DNA of 64,000 bases from Paenibacillus sp. GM2. Its GTDB lineage: Bacteria; Bacillota; Bacilli; Paenibacillales; Paenibacillaceae. Position 1 is the stretch's first letter. Each line of letters begins with the position of its first letter. The translations under genes and the position numbers were made by a program. Positions 58,463 to 64,000 of this stretch are shown here, one piece after another. The stretch is from positions 615,092 through 679,091 of the forward strand of contig NZ_LN831278.1 in NCBI RefSeq assembly GCF_900069005.2, in the 5' to 3' direction. A model generated the notes under the pieces. That model was not told where the DNA came from and made no database searches. It saw nothing but the letters and a program-made list of their open reading frames with translations.

Positions 58463-58735
58463 GTGATTTGGATATTGGTATTAAGCATTGTCGTGATATC
58501 TGCCATTGTGTACATCACAATTTATAATTCAGACGATTTCAGTCCAGAGCAGTATTATTACAAGACAACTAATGGTTTGTACTTTTCCATTAAATTAACC
58601 GAACCGGAACATATCAAAGAAGTTGCGTTAAAACGGGCTTGTGGATTGTTGGGCGTATCTTTGACCTCAGTCCGGGAGATAAACGCTTCCGAATATAGTT
58701 TATCCGGCGAGACAATAGCAAAAATCAGACTTTGA
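58463..58735 (+). CDS. Small membrane-anchored phage protein, about 90 residues
   Basis: An N-terminal membrane helix (IWILVLSIVVISAIVYITIY) is followed by a soluble part of about 65 residues (SDDFSPEQYYYKTTNGLYFSI). GTG 58463 is chosen because AAGGGGTGA is 8 bases upstream; GTG 58451 overlaps it. It could be a superinfection-exclusion or holin-like membrane protein, but nothing specific is seen. Confidence 0.6.
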   Translation: MIWILVLSIVVISAIVYITIYNSDDFSPEQYYYKTTNGLYFSIKLTEPEHIKEVALKRACGLLGVSLTSVREINASEYSLSGETIAKIRL

Positions 58736-58750
58736 AAGAAGGTGACATAA

Positions 58751-58966
58751 ATGGCACAGATACAACCCGTCGTCCGCTGTGAGCTTGATCCTCTTAAGCC
58801 GGTACCAGAGATATGCTCCGTGATCATGGCCGTAACTCCATACCATCCAGGTAACGAAGAAGCGATCCTGCGGGGGGTTAAGGAAGCGGTCGATCAGCGG
58901 TTAGAACAACTCAAGAAAGGAGCTGAATCAAGTGGCGAACAGGTACGGAAACCTAACTCCAAGTAA
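58751..58966 (+). CDS. Small phage protein before the fibre gene, 71 residues
   Basis: A 71-residue soluble protein (AQIQPVVRCELDPLKPVPEICSVIMA, ILRGVKEAVDQRLEQLKKG). AAAGAAGGTGACATAA precedes ATG. It overlaps the start of the fibre gene by 35 bases, so it may be a small fibre-assembly factor. No family known. Confidence 0.55.
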   Translation: MAQIQPVVRCELDPLKPVPEICSVIMAVTPYHPGNEEAILRGVKEAVDQRLEQLKKGAESSGEQVRKPNSK

Positions 58967-61508
58967 AAAGATCAGCGAGGACTTCCAGAATATCAATATT
59001 GGCTTTGATCGGGTACAAGCTGACATGGACGCCAATAAGACGGCAGCAGACGACCATATAGCCAATGCCGATATTCACGTCACAAAGGCTCAAAAGGCAG
59101 AATGGGACAGCAAGGCTTCAGGTAGTACCGCGACAGAATTGACCTCTCATATTGATGATCAGGTCGTACACGTCACACAGGCCGACCATGACAAGCTTGA
59201 CAGTATTGAGGATGGAGCAGAGGTTAACCAAAACGCCTTTGCCAAGGTCAATGATATTGCTGCTGCGGATCCGTCATCACAGTTTTACATTGTTGGTGGC
59301 GTGGGGATCACAGTAACGACTAATCCCAACAATGGAGAAGTTACAATCACGGCAACAGGTGACGCTACTCCAGGCGCACACGGCAGCACGCATACTGAGC
59401 ATGGAGCCGATCCGATCCCAACGGCAACTCTTACAGAGGGCGGTTTGCTATCAGCCGCGCAGCTTGCGGAGATCGTAACTCATGGAGAACTACTGGAGGA
59501 GCAAGGCGAAGCGATAACCGCTTTAGAAACTCGTCTTAATACCGCCGACACATCCCAACTAACGCTCCAACCTGGCTTACAGGTAGTCAGCGCTGCTAAG
59601 GACGCACGATTTAACCTTGGTTCTATCAAAGGTAAATCGGAGATCAACGGGAGCGGCAGAATCGGCATCATCGGCGTAGAGAATCCCTATGTAATACGGT
59701 ATGGAGAGAATCTATTGCCGCCGTTTTATGAGTGGAACGAGTCCGCGAAACTCTCTATCCCTGTTTCGGGCAAGTATGCGATGCAGTTGGTCAAAACGTC
59801 TGCCACCGACTTCGCAACAAAAGTCAGTCCGACTATGGCCTTGCCAACAAATCGGGCATTTACGTTTAGCGTGGACGTTGACGCTGTATTTACTGCGTCG
59901 GGCATATACGGGACGTACCTGAATATTTTTACGGAGGATAGCAACGGAACGCCATCAAATATGGATTTATCAGGTACAACATATTACAGAAACACCTCAG
60001 GGGCGTACACCATTTATTGCACTTTCACCGTCCCTAGCGACAGTCGTAAAATCTGGACTTTAATAGGCGTAGACGCTGCCTCTACTGGAATGTTTACCTT
60101 TAAAAACCCGATGCTCACACTCGGCACCGAAGCCAAACCGTTTCAACCACGCGAAGACTCTATGCTTGCCTTCCAGACAGAGTTACACGCTAATCCGGAT
60201 ACGGGGGCTGAGCCTGACGTATTGTTTGAGCGTGAGGGGCAGTATTTTAAGCTGGAGAAGTGGAAGAAGGTTGTGCTGGGTGGGTCGTTGGATTGGACTC
60301 TCCATTCCAATCTAACCGGATATAAGGTTGTTAAGGTGAATAATGGGCGGATTTCTGGATTTGTTAATAATGCACCAGGTAATAAGTATGTAACAAAATA
60401 TAACGGAAACTCGATACCTTGGGTGACTACAAGTGATGCGGCGGAGGATGCGTTTTGGAACGATACAAACTATGAGGGCGGAACTTTTTTAATTAAGATT
60501 GCCAACACCGATAGTGGATGGGGAGACGCCTACACACCGACAGTAGACGAGATTAAGGCGTATTTTTGGGGATGGTCCATGTGTAATCAAGATGGCTCAG
60601 TTCCTTACGATGGTAACGATACAAAGCGTTGGAAACAAATTGGTAAGCAAGGAGTAGCGGACACCAGGGTGCTACCAACGTCTAAAGCCCCTAATCGAGA
60701 CCCGTACAACCTTCTCTATCGCTTGGCTAAGGAAACTATCGAACCCGTCGTGCATGAAGGATGCCTAACACTTTCCGAAGGCGATAACGTGGTAGAAGTA
60801 GGTACGGGGATTGTATTAAGGGAACGGGCGAATCCTAAAGCTGATGCATATGGGAATTATCAGTTTAATACGGGCATAGCTGGATGGGAATCGACCAGAC
60901 TTAAGTATCGAGTAGATAAACTGATTAAAGTATTTAAAAATAATAATATAGATAAATGGATCATCGAAAATGCGGATGCTTATGGTAATCAACGCGCTAT
61001 AAAACTAGCAAGTGAGTTTGACCAATCCGCAGCCTACAGCGCTACCTATCTCAAGCTAGACAAATCGCCTGTCGTCCCGATCTCTGGCGTAGTAGCCGCG
61101 AATGAAAAGGCGCAACTATCCGACTTAACAGCAGGCGTGGCCGAAGCGTTACACGGTGTATCGGTGTTGCAAATGAAGAAAGCGGAGAAGGATGCACCGG
61201 GGTTAATTATGCCAACGTTGCTCAACGGGTGGAAACTCTACACTGATCCAGCCTATGCCTTTAAAGGTTATAACAAGGATAGTGTAGGAGTTGTTAGGCT
61301 CTTTGGTTTAATAACGGGTGGCGTAGCAGGAGCACCGGTATTTTATCTACCCGAAGGGTACAGACCTGCACAAAATTCGCGGTTTATTGTGCCTGTATCT
61401 GATGGGTCCGTGGGGACCATTGACGTTGACACAGCGGGCAGAGTGTCTATTATAACTGGAATTACAACATCAGGCATTTCACTAACCTTATCTTTTCTAA
61501 GCGCTTAA
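58932..61508 (+). CDS. Tail fibre / receptor-binding protein
   Basis: An 858-residue protein. The N-terminal part (RYGNLTPSKKISEDFQNINIGFDRVQADMDA, HIDDQVVHVTQADHDKLDSIEDGAEVNQN) is the tail-attachment and stalk form found in Firmicute phage fibres; residues 200-480 are beta-like carbohydrate-binding modules (FTFSVDVDAVFTASGIYGTYL), and the end (about 770-858) is a globular head or neck domain (TLLNGWKLYTDPAYAFKGYNKD). GTG 58932 follows AAAGGAGCTG. It is likely the host-recognition protein; ligand unknown. Confidence 0.82.
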   Translation: MANRYGNLTPSKKISEDFQNINIGFDRVQADMDANKTAADDHIANADIHVTKAQKAEWDSKASGSTATELTSHIDDQVVHVTQADHDKLDSIEDGAEVNQNAFAKVNDIAAADPSSQFYIVGGVGITVTTNPNNGEVTITATGDATPGAHGSTHTEHGADPIPTATLTEGGLLSAAQLAEIVTHGELLEEQGEAITALETRLNTADTSQLTLQPGLQVVSAAKDARFNLGSIKGKSEINGSGRIGIIGVENPYVIRYGENLLPPFYEWNESAKLSIPVSGKYAMQLVKTSATDFATKVSPTMALPTNRAFTFSVDVDAVFTASGIYGTYLNIFTEDSNGTPSNMDLSGTTYYRNTSGAYTIYCTFTVPSDSRKIWTLIGVDAASTGMFTFKNPMLTLGTEAKPFQPREDSMLAFQTELHANPDTGAEPDVLFEREGQYFKLEKWKKVVLGGSLDWTLHSNLTGYKVVKVNNGRISGFVNNAPGNKYVTKYNGNSIPWVTTSDAAEDAFWNDTNYEGGTFLIKIANTDSGWGDAYTPTVDEIKAYFWGWSMCNQDGSVPYDGNDTKRWKQIGKQGVADTRVLPTSKAPNRDPYNLLYRLAKETIEPVVHEGCLTLSEGDNVVEVGTGIVLRERANPKADAYGNYQFNTGIAGWESTRLKYRVDKLIKVFKNNNIDKWIIENADAYGNQRAIKLASEFDQSAAYSATYLKLDKSPVVPISGVVAANEKAQLSDLTAGVAEALHGVSVLQMKKAEKDAPGLIMPTLLNGWKLYTDPAYAFKGYNKDSVGVVRLFGLITGGVAGAPVFYLPEGYRPAQNSRFIVPVSDGSVGTIDVDTAGRVSIITGITTSGISLTLSFLSA

Positions 61509-61522
61509 AGGAGTGATACACA

Positions 61523-62194
61523 TTGAAAGCTGAGAGAGCAGTACCTAAAGTAAATATAGACGGCCTCTACTTGAAGGATACGATAGTGGACGATGCCTTT
61601 TACGGTGTCGTCCCTTTTTATGCCGATCCGCCCGTGCTGGAACCGGAGCTGCCGCCTGAAACTGATGACCCTGTGGAAGACGAGCAGCCAGAGGAAGAGA
61701 CTGAACCGGAGATTGCCGGGTATATCGTTGGTGTGCCAGTACCGCCAGGGCTGTATAGGCCGCGCTTTGATTTGGCGGCGTGGGAAGCGAGGGAAGAGGA
61801 TGAGTTGCTCGATCCGTCCGAATACTGGCAGGAAGGTTTAACGCCGGAAGAGATTGAGGAGCTGACCAAGCCGCAGCCGCAGGAGTCTGAACTTGATCAA
61901 CTGAAGCAAGACGTTACAGGGTTAAAACAAGACACTGCTGATTTAGCGTCCGGACTAGATCAGGTTGCACGAAAGGCTGATGATCGCCTTGAGGACGTCA
62001 GCACAATTGGCTCCGAACAGGTCAAGCAAGACTTGGCTACGCTTGACCTAAAACGACAGAGTACTGTTATCGGTGGCGAGTTGGTTAAAAAGGATATAGC
62101 TATCCTTGACTTATATCAACAAAACCAGGCACTTGGTCAGATGTTGGCAGCCCTGGAGTTAAAAATTTTAGCAGGAGGCGAATCAAATGTTTAA
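61523..62194 (+). CDS. Tail-region protein with acidic linker and coiled coil, 223 residues
   Basis: Residues 1-40 are folded (KAERAVPKVNIDGLYLKDTIV), 45-70 a Glu/Pro-rich acidic linker (LPPETDDPVEDEQPEEETEPE), and 130-215 a coiled coil (DQLKQDVTGLKQDTADLASGLDQ). This layout is like XkdW-type or fibre-associated proteins of PBSX-like phages. TTG start behind AAAGGAGTG. It overlaps the XkdX gene by 8 bases. Confidence 0.7.
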   Translation: MKAERAVPKVNIDGLYLKDTIVDDAFYGVVPFYADPPVLEPELPPETDDPVEDEQPEEETEPEIAGYIVGVPVPPGLYRPRFDLAAWEAREEDELLDPSEYWQEGLTPEEIEELTKPQPQESELDQLKQDVTGLKQDTADLASGLDQVARKADDRLEDVSTIGSEQVKQDLATLDLKRQSTVIGGELVKKDIAILDLYQQNQALGQMLAALELKILAGGESNV

Positions 62195-62330
62195 TAGTGA
62201 TTTCGAGAGACTTTCATATTATTACGAAAAGAAATGGGTATCTGATGTTCAACTTCGGCTTTATGTATCCTTTAACGTCATTACGGCAGCGGAGTTTAAG
62301 GTAATTACGGGTAAGGATTATAAAGCTTAA
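62187..62330 (+). CDS. xkdX: XkdX family protein
   Basis: A 47-residue protein with the XkdX pattern: SDFERLSYYYEKKWVSDVQLRLYV, then FNVITAAEFKVITGKDY. This small protein is found at the end of tail genes in PBSX-like phages and Bacillus/Paenibacillus prophages; its exact role is not known to me. GGAGGCGAATCAA precedes ATG. It is often missed in annotation because of its size. Confidence 0.85.
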   Translation: MFNSDFERLSYYYEKKWVSDVQLRLYVSFNVITAAEFKVITGKDYKA

Positions 62331-62337
62331 TAGATTA

Positions 62338-62364
62338 TGCCCTCGGAGCTGATCCGGGGGCTAT
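62338..62364 (+). terminator. Hairpin between xkdX and xhlA
   Basis: GCCCTCGGA and TCCGGGGGC pair with a gctga loop, followed by tattta. It may attenuate transcription into the lysis genes. Confidence 0.5.
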
Positions 62365-62387
62365 TTACATGGAGAGGATGTGCACAC

Positions 62388-62648
62388 ATGGATGGAGTGC
62401 AAACCGAAGTCCTTCAGCGGCTGACGCGGGTGGAGACAAAGGTGGACAATATGGACGAGAAGCTGGATCGAGCGATTACAGCCAATGAAACGGCAGTGGA
62501 GGCTCTTTCTTCGGCGAAGTCAGCTCACCATAGATTGGACAAGATCGAGGATGCACAGAAGTGGCTATGGCGCACTATTGGAGCGTCGATTATTACGATT
62601 GTCGTAGGGGCTATTTTAACGGTAATTAAATTACAGGGAGGGGCTTAA
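62388..62648 (+). CDS. xhlA: XhlA family holin-associated membrane protein
   Basis: An 86-residue protein: N-terminal coiled coil (LQRLTRVETKVDNMDEKLDRA) and a C-terminal membrane helix (TIGASIITIVVGAILTVIKL). This is the XhlA (haemolysin XhlA) type that cooperates with holin in host lysis. ATG 62388 follows GGAGAGGATG. It is three bases before the endolysin gene, in the usual lysis cassette order. Confidence 0.88.
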   Translation: MDGVQTEVLQRLTRVETKVDNMDEKLDRAITANETAVEALSSAKSAHHRLDKIEDAQKWLWRTIGASIITIVVGAILTVIKLQGGA

Positions 62649-62650
62649 AC

Positions 62651-63280
62651 ATGCGCAAGATATCTGATGCAGGCATTAAGCTGATTAAAAACTTTGAAGG
62701 CTGCCGCTTAACGGCGTACAAGCCGGTACCTACCGAAACATATTGGACGATTGGCTGGGGCCATTACGGTCCTGACGTTAAGCAAGGTCAGACCATTACA
62801 CAGGCTCAAGCTGACAGCATGCTGCTTGCTGACCTACCTAAGTACGAGGCATACGTTAATAACCCGGCTTATGTGCCAGTGACCGAGCAGCTCAATCAAC
62901 ATCAGTTCGATGCATTGGTCAGCTTCTGTTATAACTGCGGATCTGGGAACTTGCAGACTCTTTGCAAGGGCCGCAGCATTGCACAGATTGCAGACAGTTT
63001 GACCAAGTACAACAAGGCAGGCGGTAACGTGCTAGCTGGACTGGTCAAGCGGCGTAAAGCTGAACAGGAGCTTTATAACACACCAGTAAAGGAGGCACCC
63101 AAAATGGCAGAGCGGGACATTAATAAAGTAAGCCCATGGGCGGCAGCGGCTTGGGACGAAGCTACGGCAAACGGATATTTTGATGGGACAAGACCAGGAG
63201 CTCCGATCACACGGGAAGAGGCGGCGATCGTAATCAATCGGGTAGTTAAAAATATCAAGGAGGTAATCGGCAATGAATAA
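62651..63280 (+). CDS. Endolysin, GH24 lysozyme with C-terminal SLH-like segment
   Basis: A 209-residue muramidase. The GH24 catalytic part (1-145) begins DAGIKLIKNFEGCRLTAYK with catalytic Glu (NFEGC), followed by YWTIGWGHYG and the NQHQFDALVSFCYNCGSG conserved helix. It cleaves the glycan chain at lysis. The C-terminal part (about 155-205, SPWAAAAWDEATANGYFDGTRPG) resembles an SLH-type wall-binding motif, common in Paenibacillus proteins. GGGAGGGGCTTAAAC precedes ATG. Overlaps the holin gene by 8 bases. Confidence 0.9.
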   Translation: MRKISDAGIKLIKNFEGCRLTAYKPVPTETYWTIGWGHYGPDVKQGQTITQAQADSMLLADLPKYEAYVNNPAYVPVTEQLNQHQFDALVSFCYNCGSGNLQTLCKGRSIAQIADSLTKYNKAGGNVLAGLVKRRKAEQELYNTPVKEAPKMAERDINKVSPWAAAAWDEATANGYFDGTRPGAPITREEAAIVINRVVKNIKEVIGNE

Positions 63281-63494
63281 GAAGAGATGGAGAAACTATG
63301 CTTTATGGGTAAGTATCGTATCCCAGGTGCTGCTCTTGCTTCAACTTCTTGGGCATTTGACAGGGCTGTTTGACTTAACCGAAGTCATGAAGAATGATAT
63401 CTTGGCTGTAACGGATGTGCTGCTTGGCTTGCTTGCAACGTTAGGTATTATCTCTAACCCGACCAAGCCCGGCGGTCAAGGGTATAACTTGTAA
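63273..63494 (+). CDS. Holin, phi LC3 type
   Basis: A 73-residue protein with two membrane helices (NYALWVSIVSQVLLLLQLLGH; DILAVTDVLLGLLATLGIIS) and the C-terminal SNPTKPGGQGYNL tail of the phage_holin (phi LC3) family. It permeabilises the membrane so the endolysin reaches the wall. AAGGAGGTAATCGGCA precedes ATG. It is the last structural/lysis gene before the non-coding end region. Confidence 0.88.
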   Translation: MNKKRWRNYALWVSIVSQVLLLLQLLGHLTGLFDLTEVMKNDILAVTDVLLGLLATLGIISNPTKPGGQGYNL

Positions 63495-63577
63495 TATTAT
63501 GGAAATGTGTTACAATATAAATGGAAGCACCGGTACCTGCCCTGTCAGCATCATGCTGGCGGGGCCTTTTTTATTTG
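63488..63577 (+). ncRNA. Short transcript unit: promoter-like start and strong terminator
   Basis: TTGTAA and TACAAT (spacer 16) lie just after the holin gene, and a strong terminator follows at about 63534-63574 (GTCAGCAT-c-ATGCTGGC inside CCC/GGG pairs, then TTTTTTA). The hairpin may simply end the lysis operon; a short RNA starting here is the alternative. Confidence 0.45.
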
Positions 63578-63602
63578 GTGGGGTGGCAGTTATACCTGAT
63601 AG

Positions 63603-63718
63603 TGAATATAATGTAGTGGGTGGGGACTCAGCCCCGTCTGGCGATCAACAGCTTCCTCTGAACCTAGGGAGGTTCAATCCCACTTTGTCTCAATCGGTAG
63701 GTGGGATTTTTTTTTTTT
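63603..63718 (+). ncRNA. Small-RNA-like unit 1 of a tandem pair
   Basis: The decamer TGAATATAAT (63603-63612, containing a consensus -10) is followed by a structured stretch: GGGG-actca-GCCCC, GAACC-tagggA-GGTTC and the terminator AATCCCAC (63676) with GTGGGATT (63701) and T12. Only a weak -35 is seen. The same beginning and end recur in unit 2. The RNA would be about 95-100 bases. Confidence 0.5.
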
Positions 63719-63768
63719 GCACGTTTAAATACCAACGTCATAATTTGGAGTATTGCTACAGTACTCAT
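63664..63768 (-). CDS. Micro-ORF antisense to small-RNA unit 1 (type I toxin candidate, weak)
   Basis: On the minus strand ATG 63768 opens a 34-residue frame beginning MSTVAILQIMTLV and ending at TAG 63664-63666. The first ten residues recall the N-terminus of small holin-like/TxpA-type toxins (MSTYEALQLM), but the rest is basic, not hydrophobic. TATAAT on this strand lies 12 bases upstream with no ribosome site. It overlaps the + strand unit, as in type I toxin-antitoxin pairs. Confidence 0.25.
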   Translation of the reverse strand: MSTVAILQIMTLVFKRAKKKNPTYRLRQSGIEPP

Positions 63769-63771
63769 TAT

Positions 63772-63904
63772 TGAATATAATTATAAGGTCAGTACAGGTA
63801 GCCCCCTGTTTGGCATTTTCTAAAAGACGTCCTCTGGAACCGGGAAGTCGCAAAAAAAAAAAAAAAATCCCACTCTGCCCTTAGTTGGTAAGTGGGATTT
63901 TTTT
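63772..63904 (+). ncRNA. Small-RNA-like unit 2 of a tandem pair
   Basis: TGAATATAAT recurs at 63772-63781, followed by about 85 bases, an A-run (63852-63867) and a terminator AATCCCAC (63866) with GTGGGATT (63892) and T7. Both ends match unit 1 while the middle differs. The region 63905-64000 shows nothing else that I can name. Confidence 0.45.
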
Positions 63905-64000
63905 CCTTTTAAAAAAACCGCCCAAACTTAAATTACTTCCTTTTTTACAATTTTCATAAATCGGAAAAGCACAAGTCTTAACTCCATTCAATTCCGACAA

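Larger units (their letters stand above)
21600..64000. mobile_element. Siphovirus-type prophage (right end outside the window)
   Basis: From the integrase at 21682 to the holin at 63494 the gene order is that of a temperate tailed phage: integrase, repressor, early and replication genes, terminase, head, tail, fibres, lysis. There is a tape measure and tube protein but no sheath, which marks a siphovirus. The left junction lies inside an MFS gene near 21600. No host gene resumes before 64000 and no repeat of the left junction was found, so attR is not in the window. The 63.5-64 kb stretch still looks like phage flanking DNA. Confidence 0.93.

Noticed and set aside
63499..63774. 91-codon frame after the holin gene
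   Set aside because: It runs through a terminator hairpin and a poly-T/poly-F stretch, and has no domain. The non-coding explanation is better.
63500..64000. Search for the right attachment site
   Set aside because: No copy of the 21590-21680 junction sequence, and no return of an MFS reading frame, was found. attR must be beyond the window.

Overview
The window looks like the chromosome of a spore-forming, low-to-mid GC Firmicute, most likely Paenibacillus or a close relative. The reasons are strong AGGAGG-type ribosome binding sites, frequent TTG/GTG starts, lipoteichoic-acid-synthase-type and fru/rha sugar genes, a BirA operator of the Bacillus type, and an integrated siphovirus whose genes resemble Bacillus/Paenibacillus prophages (XkdX, XhlA, phi LC3-type holin). 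This is inferred from protein character alone; no database search was possible.

Left part, about 1-21.6 kb, host genes: a partial AraC-type regulator; a MATE exporter; a 1.2 kb non-coding repeat field; the fructose operon fruR-fruK-fruA; a phosphodiesterase; a DeoR regulator divergent from rhamnulose-1-phosphate aldolase rhaD; an LTA-synthase-like sulfatase; a free methionine sulfoxide reductase; an alpha/beta hydrolase; an NAD-dependent epimerase-like protein; a GNAT enzyme; an ECF vitamin transporter split by a near-perfect BirA (biotin) operator; a DHA2-family exporter with two small genes; a MarR regulator; and the front end of an MFS transporter that stops at the prophage junction.

Right part, about 21.6-64 kb, a prophage lying mostly on the + strand. 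Integrase, ImmA-like peptidase and repressor read leftward. From a switch region with a 22-bp inverted repeat, the early genes read rightward: Cro-like protein, BRO antirepressor, excisionase-like protein, many small proteins and an AbrB-like protein. The replication block follows: DUF2800, DUF2815, family A DNA polymerase, AAA+ ATPase, sigma factor, VapE-type primase/helicase, an iteron-like array, VRR-NUC nuclease and a frameshifted SNF2 helicase. After a late-activator-type protein, a promoter and a tRNA-like element comes the late region: terminase, portal, minor capsid protein carrying a type 50 polymorphic toxin domain, scaffold, capsid, connectors, tail tube, frameshifted tail chaperones, tape measure, tail and fibre proteins, then XhlA, endolysin and holin. 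Absence of a sheath gene indicates a siphovirus. The right attachment site is not in the window.

The points most worth a second look are the capsid-borne toxin with a candidate immunity gene, the sigma factor fused in frame to an AbrB-like protein that has its own ribosome binding site, the TTGGACA iteron array, two tandem small-RNA-like units at the end of the lysis block, the BirA operator on a non-BioY ECF transporter, the 5-bp duplication that breaks the SNF2 helicase, and the tRNA-like structure in front of the late genes.
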